From: UBA4292 sp002395865
GTDB taxonomy: Bacteria > Bacillota > Clostridia > Lachnospirales > Lachnospiraceae
Direction of reading: 5' to 3'
Length of the DNA stretch: 64,000 bases
NCBI GenBank assembly: GCA_946533395.1
Contig: CAMNBU010000006.1
Coordinates: forward strand, 1-64,000
Below are positions 60,153 to 64,000 of the stretch, in pieces. Made by a program: the position numbers and the translations under genes. Each line of letters opens with the position of its first letter. Within the stretch, counting starts at the first letter, position 1. The notes below the pieces were generated by a model. That model did no database searches. It was not told where the DNA came from and saw only the letters and a list, made by a program, of their open reading frames with translations.

Positions 60153-60521
60153 TATTTCACCGTCCGTCTAATAAATGGCATAATTGCCCAATCTCGTATA
60201 TATTACTATAAAACGGATCATTTTTCAAGTGATAAAGGGCTTTATTATGACCTCGACGGCTAAAAAATGCATGTGGATAAAAACATTCACGGCTGTTGAT
60301 AAAATGTTAAATACATAATATACATTGTGGATAAGTCGTTTAAAAACACACCGGGTGGAACATGATTTAACATTCTGCAATTATAATAGGAAGAAAAAGG
60401 TACAAAAGACCACTTATAAACAGAGTTATCCACAATTTATCCACAAAATGTGGAAAAATCGTGTTATGTGGAAAATTTTTTTTGAAGCAAAAAAACGTGG
60501 AAAAATTTATTCATTTTTCTC
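60153..60521. other. Origin of replication (oriC) candidate
   Basis: AT-rich spacer between dnaA and rpmH. Perfect DnaA boxes are TGTGGATAA at 60272-60280 and 60326-60334, and TTATCCACA at 60426-60434 and 60437-60445; near-matches TGTGGAAAA occur at 60449-60457 and 60467-60475. The tight cluster around 60426-60475 sits next to AT-rich tracts that could be the unwinding site. Gene orientation flips across this spacer. Confidence 0.82.
60200..60228 (-). promoter_or_regulatory. Promoter of dnaA
   Basis: Minus-strand TTGAAA (60223-60228), 17-base spacer, TAATAT (60200-60205). The first DnaA box upstream is at 60272-60280, so direct autoregulation by DnaA is possible. Confidence 0.6.
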
Positions 60522-60550
60522 TTGACGAAGGGTGGACTTTTTAATATAAT
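60522..60550 (+). promoter_or_regulatory. Promoter of rpmH-rnpA
   Basis: TTGACG (60522-60527), 17-base spacer, TATAAT (60545-60550); the transcript leads to the GGAGGA ribosome site at 60588-60593. Confidence 0.8.
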
Positions 60551-60601
60551 GTTGCACGATGTCTTACTGTCGGTTAAATAATTTTTTGGAGGAATAAAGA
60601 T

Positions 60602-60739
60602 ATGGCAAAAATGACATTTCAGCCTAAGAACAGGCAGAGAAGTAAGGTTCACGGCTTTAGAATGAGAATGAGCACTGCAAACGGAAGAAAGGTTTTATCC
60701 GCAAGAAGAGCAAAGGGCAGAAAGGTATTATCTGCATAG
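60602..60739 (+). CDS. rpmH: Ribosomal protein L34
   Basis: A 45-residue basic protein of the large ribosomal subunit. The sequence MAKMTFQPKNRQRSKVHGF, then RMSTANGRKVLSARRAKGR, is the complete L34 pattern. GGAGGA lies 8 bases upstream. As in most bacteria it starts the run rpmH-rnpA-yidD-yidC-jag-mnmE next to the origin. Confidence 0.97.
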   Translation: MAKMTFQPKNRQRSKVHGFRMRMSTANGRKVLSARRAKGRKVLSA

Positions 60740-60795
60740 TTTGAGGAGGCCGCAGATTTTGTGGCCTTTAATTATCTACCGGAATGGTGCGGCGT

Positions 60796-61152
60796 ATGAG
60801 AAGCATTGAGGGACTTAAGAAAAACGAAGAGTTTAAGAGAGTTTATTCGGGAAAAAGATCCTTTGGTAATTCCCTCCTTGTGATGTACGCCTCACCGAAT
60901 GATCTGGACATAACACGCATAGGCATCAGCGCGAGCAAAAAGACAGGAAACAGTGTGGTAAGACATCGTCTGGTGAGACTCGTAAGAGAGGCTTACAGAC
61001 TGAATAAGGAACATCTCGCAAAGGGCCGCGATATAGTAGTTGTTTTAAGACCTGCCGCAGCCGGTTCGGATTATCACCGGATATGTGCTGCGTATATAAA
61101 TCTTTTAAAGCGTCACGGGTTATGGTATGAACGGGAAGAGAGCACTGACTAA
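60796..61152 (+). CDS. rnpA: Ribonuclease P protein component
   Basis: Protein cofactor of RNase P for tRNA 5' maturation, 118 residues. The N-terminus SIEGLKKNEEFKRVYSGKRS and the RNR-like motif ISASKKTGNSVVRHRLVRLVREAYR are diagnostic. I chose the ATG at 60796; an ATG 12 bases earlier (60784) is equally possible, and neither has a strong ribosome site. Its end overlaps yidD by 26 bases. Confidence 0.94.
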   Translation: MRSIEGLKKNEEFKRVYSGKRSFGNSLLVMYASPNDLDITRIGISASKKTGNSVVRHRLVRLVREAYRLNKEHLAKGRDIVVVLRPAAAGSDYHRICAAYINLLKRHGLWYEREESTD

Positions 61153-61354
61153 GATAGTCGAGGCACCGATCCTCGGCTACAAGAAGATATCGCCCTTAAA
61201 GGGCTACAGATGCTGCAAATATTACCCCTCCTGTTCGGACTATGCCCTGACGGCTATAGAAGAGAAGGGTATCGTTAAAGGTCTTATTATGTCCGCCTGG
61301 AGAATTCTAAGGTGCAACCCTTTCTCAAAGGGAGGCTTCGATCCGGTCAGATGA
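61127..61354 (+). CDS. yidD: Membrane protein insertion efficiency factor YidD
   Basis: A 75-residue peripheral membrane protein that aids YidC-dependent insertion. It has the conserved phrase GYKKISPLKGYRCCKYYPSCSDY and RILRCNPFSKGGFDPV, with the typical Cys pattern. Its ATG lies inside rnpA (26-base overlap), a common arrangement. Confidence 0.95.
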   Translation: MNGKRALTKIVEAPILGYKKISPLKGYRCCKYYPSCSDYALTAIEEKGIVKGLIMSAWRILRCNPFSKGGFDPVR

Positions 61355-61375
61355 TACCATTTTAGGAGGACGGAT

Positions 61376-62689
61376 TTGCAGTTTTTATTACTTACGAAGA
61401 GTACCACATTCATAATAGGTCCGGTGGCGAGTCTGCTCGGATATATTATGGATCTGATATTCCGCTTCACAAGTATGTTCGGAATAGTCAATATAGGTCT
61501 CGGTGTTATCATTTTCACGATAATCATCAAGCTCCTCATGTTTCCAATGACTGTTTCGCAGCAGAAATTCACAAAGATGAGCGCCTACATAAACCCCGAG
61601 GTTCAGGCTGTTCAGGCTAAATATAAGGGAAAGACCGATCAGGAGTCCCTTATGAAGCAGAACATGGAGTTATCCGCCATCTACCAGAAGTACGGCTCCA
61701 AGCCCACAGCAGGCTGTCTGCCGCTTCTTATACAGCTGCCCATCATCTTTGCGCTGTACAGAGTCGTATGGAATATCCCCGCATATGTTGCTTCTATTAA
61801 AAATATATATCTGGAGATAGTTACAGAACTCACAGGCAAATATGCAAACTACGCAGAGATACTTGAGCAGACAAATGCAAAGCTGGTCACGGACAACAGA
61901 GTGGCTCTTGCCGAGATAGCTCCCACGGCAGCAGATCATTCCAACAAGCTCATCGATATGATGTACAACTTCGACGCGAGCGAGTGGAAGGCATTTCAGG
62001 AGCTGTTCCCCAACCTTGCCATAAGTGATCAGGTCTCAAAGATCGAGAGCATGAACTCATTCTTCGGACTGAGTCTTTACAATTCACCCTGGACCTATGT
62101 TACGGGTGTTGCAACGTTCGGTATCGGACTTGCGATAATCGCGAGCCTTATACCTCTTCTTGCCGGTCTTCTTCAGTGGATCACCACGAAGATCACTCAG
62201 GTTCCCCAGGCCGAGACGAAGAAAAAACTCGGACAGCCTGAGGAAGAGAGCGCCATGATGCAGAGCATGAAGATGATGACGAAGATCATGCCCATCATGT
62301 CCATAGTATTCTGTTTCACATTCTCCGCATGTATCGGTGTCTACTGGGTTATGTCCTCTGTCGCCACCATTATCTGCCAGCTCATAGTAAACAAGACCAT
62401 GGGCAATATGGATGTAAATGAGATAGTGGCCAAGAACCTCGAGAAGGTGAACGCGAAGAGAGCGAAGCAGGGACTTCCGCCTCAGAAGTTTACAAAGGTC
62501 ACAGTACTCGATCCCGCGCAGATACAAAGAGACAGGGAGGCAGCCGAGCAGTCCAGAAAAGATTACGGCGATAAGATCAAAAAGTCCACAGAATACTATA
62601 ATTCTTCATCTAATTATAAGTCAGGCAGTTTAACCGCCAAGGCAAATATGGTGAAGCAGTACGACGATAAGAAGAATAAAGGCAAGTAA
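61376..62689 (+). CDS. yidC: Membrane protein insertase YidC/Oxa1 family
   Basis: Inserts and folds membrane proteins, 437 residues. There are about five to six spans, with the Oxa1 core around LIFRFTSMFGIVNIGLGVII, YQKYGSKPTAGCLPLLIQLPIIFALYRVVW and IMPIMSIVFCFTFSACIGVYWVMSS. The large loop between spans is longer than in B. subtilis homologues. The C-terminal tail is charged and Lys-rich. Translation starts at TTG (61376), 6 bases after AGGAGG. Confidence 0.93.
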   Translation: MQFLLLTKSTTFIIGPVASLLGYIMDLIFRFTSMFGIVNIGLGVIIFTIIIKLLMFPMTVSQQKFTKMSAYINPEVQAVQAKYKGKTDQESLMKQNMELSAIYQKYGSKPTAGCLPLLIQLPIIFALYRVVWNIPAYVASIKNIYLEIVTELTGKYANYAEILEQTNAKLVTDNRVALAEIAPTAADHSNKLIDMMYNFDASEWKAFQELFPNLAISDQVSKIESMNSFFGLSLYNSPWTYVTGVATFGIGLAIIASLIPLLAGLLQWITTKITQVPQAETKKKLGQPEEESAMMQSMKMMTKIMPIMSIVFCFTFSACIGVYWVMSSVATIICQLIVNKTMGNMDVNEIVAKNLEKVNAKRAKQGLPPQKFTKVTVLDPAQIQRDREAAEQSRKDYGDKIKKSTEYYNSSSNYKSGSLTAKANMVKQYDDKKNKGK

Positions 62690-62712
62690 CAGAAACTAAA
62701 AGAGGAACGATA

Positions 62713-63459
62713 ATGTCAGATTATATAAGAGTAATGGGTAAGACGGTTGAGGATGCCGTAGGTGAAGCCCTTAAAAGGCTTTCGTGCACGCCTGAAGAGA
62801 TGGAATATAATGTTATCGACGAGGGCAAGTCAGGTTTCCTCGGAATAGGAAGCAAGCCCGCTGAGATAGAGGCCAGAAAAAAGGAAGCATATTTCGTAAA
62901 GGCAGAGACAGTTACGGAGGCGCCTGGGTCAGAAGAGCCGGTCACAGAGCCCGCTACCGAGCAGGAGCAGAAGGCAGTGACTGTATCGGCAGACGAGTAT
63001 ATTAACAAGGCAGTTGAATTTTTATCGTCTGTACTCGATAAGATGGGCATTAACGCAGGTTTTGAAACATCTTTCAATGAGGAAGATGTTGCGGTAGAGA
63101 TCAATATCACAGGCGATGATATGGGATGCCTCATCGGAAAGAGAGGTCAGACTCTCGATTCTCTTCAGTATCTCACCGGTCTTGCAATCAACAAGAACAG
63201 AGATACCTATGTCAGAGTAAAGCTCGATACAGAGAATTACAGACAGCGCAGGAAGGATACACTTGAGAATCTCGCAAGAAATATCGCCTTCAAGGTAAAG
63301 AGGACCAAGAGACCTGTGAAGCTTGAGGCCATGAACCCCTATGAGAGAAGGATAATCCACTCAGCACTTCAGGATGACAGATATGTCTTCACGAAGAGCG
63401 AGGGTGAGGAGCCCTTCAGACATGTAGTGGTCATGTTAAAGAGAGAGAAGAAATATTGA
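62713..63459 (+). CDS. jag: RNA-binding protein Jag/KhpB (SpoIIIJ-associated)
   Basis: RNA-binding protein of 248 residues linked to cell elongation in other Firmicutes. The N-terminal Jag domain (MSDYIRVMGKTVEDAVGEAL, GKSGFLGIGSKPAEIE) is followed by an acidic Glu/Thr-rich linker, a KH domain (GCLIGKRGQTLDSLQYLTGLA) and an R3H domain (MNPYERRIIHSALQ). It lies 23 bases after yidC and before a terminator. Confidence 0.95.
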   Translation: MSDYIRVMGKTVEDAVGEALKRLSCTPEEMEYNVIDEGKSGFLGIGSKPAEIEARKKEAYFVKAETVTEAPGSEEPVTEPATEQEQKAVTVSADEYINKAVEFLSSVLDKMGINAGFETSFNEEDVAVEINITGDDMGCLIGKRGQTLDSLQYLTGLAINKNRDTYVRVKLDTENYRQRRKDTLENLARNIAFKVKRTKRPVKLEAMNPYERRIIHSALQDDRYVFTKSEGEEPFRHVVVMLKREKKY

Positions 63460-63465
63460 TAAACG

Positions 63466-63492
63466 CGGGCGGCACTGACCGCCCGTTTTTTT
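63466..63492 (+). terminator. Terminator after jag
   Basis: CGGGCGG (63466-63472) pairs with CCGCCCG (63479-63485), followed by seven T. It ends the rpmH-jag transcript just before mnmE, whose ribosome site is only a few bases on. Confidence 0.9.
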
Positions 63493-63506
63493 AAAAGGAA
63501 TATGTT

Positions 63507-64000
63507 ATGAATAAGACCATTGCAGCCATAGCCACCGCGCCCGGAAATGCAGGTATTTCTATCATAAGAGTGAGCGGAGATGAGGCTTTTTCAGTCTGTG
63601 ACAGGATATTTAGATCCGTGAGGGGTGTCAAACTTGCCGAAAGTGCGGGTTTTCGCGCCTATTACGGACATATCTACGATAACGACGAGATGATCGACGA
63701 GGTCATTGCCCTTGTTTACAGGAATCCTAAGAGCTACACGGGTGAGGATACCGTCGAGATAAGCTGTCACGGCGGTATGGTCATCACAAAAAGGATACTT
63801 GATATCATCTTTAAGAACGGCGCGGCTCCCGCTTCACCCGGCGAGTTTTCCATGAGGGCCTTTATAAACGGCAAAATGGATCTCTCAAAGGCAGAGGCTG
63901 TGATGGATATGATCAGCGCCAAAAACGAGTATGCCTCACGCGTATCCGGACTGGCCATAGGCGGAAGCATATCACGCTCTATATGTGATATGAGAGAGAC
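63507..64000 (+). CDS. mnmE: tRNA modification GTPase MnmE, C-terminus beyond window
   Basis: GTPase acting with MnmG to modify U34 of tRNAs. The 164 visible codons cover the N-terminal formyl-THF-binding domain: TIAAIATAPGNAGISIIRVSG, the SYTGEDTVEISCHGG motif and ASPGEFSMRAFINGKMDLSKAEAV. The G domain should follow outside the window. AAAAGGA lies about 8 bases upstream of the ATG. Confidence 0.94.
   Translation, partial: MNKTIAAIATAPGNAGISIIRVSGDEAFSVCDRIFRSVRGVKLAESAGFRAYYGHIYDNDEMIDEVIALVYRNPKSYTGEDTVEISCHGGMVITKRILDIIFKNGAAPASPGEFSMRAFINGKMDLSKAEAVMDMISAKNEYASRVSGLAIGGSISRSICDMRE

Noticed and set aside
1..64000. tRNA, rRNA, prophage or insertion-sequence transposase genes
   Set aside because: I looked for cloverleaf-like spacers, long rRNA-like non-coding stretches, phage structural genes and IS transposases and saw none; only the Rpn-type protein is distantly transposase-like.

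Overview
The window is a chromosomal segment around the replication origin of a Gram-positive anaerobe. The dnaA, dnaN, S4-domain yaaA, recF, gyrB and gyrA block, with rpmH, rnpA, yidD, yidC, jag and mnmE on the other side, is the classic Firmicute origin order. Rex, class I two-subunit fumarase, a DUF5711-type protein, clostripain-like peptidase and several small conserved proteins point to Clostridia, most probably Lachnospiraceae. The family assignment is inference. Housekeeping genes are GC-rich; two stretches (about 20.0-22.7 kb and 31.8-42.4 kb) are visibly more AT-rich and carry defence genes.

Layout. 1-19.9 kb is core metabolism, nearly all on the minus strand: a glucokinase fragment, galE, cell-wall genes (murF, ddl, murG, alr), pgi, ispE, a GntR regulator, an antiporter, xth, an acyltransferase, yebC, nnr and rex. 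20.1-22.7 kb is a compact type II restriction-modification system with a controller gene and C-boxes, then a truncated Abi gene and a possible short RNA. 22.8-31.7 kb holds a membrane-anchored clostripain-like peptidase with a small partner, a large GH2 glycosidase, an acidic coiled-coil protein and an AAA/DUF4143 ATPase behind five 23-bp tandem repeats. 31.8-40.6 kb is a type I restriction operon (hsdM, membrane protein, hsdS, AbiJ-like, HNH-like, hsdR) with a divergent XRE regulator; an Rpn-type nuclease follows. 42.4-58.5 kb returns to core genes: tadA, rsmA, tatD, trkH, trkA, metG, fumarase, gyrA, gyrB, recF, yaaA, dnaN. dnaA and the oriC-like spacer lie at 58.8-60.5 kb, after which plus-strand genes run to the window end.

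Genes left of the origin are mostly on the minus strand and those right of it on the plus strand, so transcription is co-directional with replication. The plus-strand exceptions on the left (HAD phosphatase, antiporter, controller/endonuclease, truncated Abi, XRE regulator) are isolated or in the islands.

The strongest unexplained signals are non-coding. The 520-bp tatD-trkH spacer holds a fully nested set of inverted repeats that reads as one multibranched RNA-like fold of about 479 nt, and part of it recurs, with a compensatory stem change, upstream of a small membrane protein gene at 9.63-9.70 kb. A second nested element (about 176 bp, three-way-junction shape) lies beside the Rpn nuclease gene.
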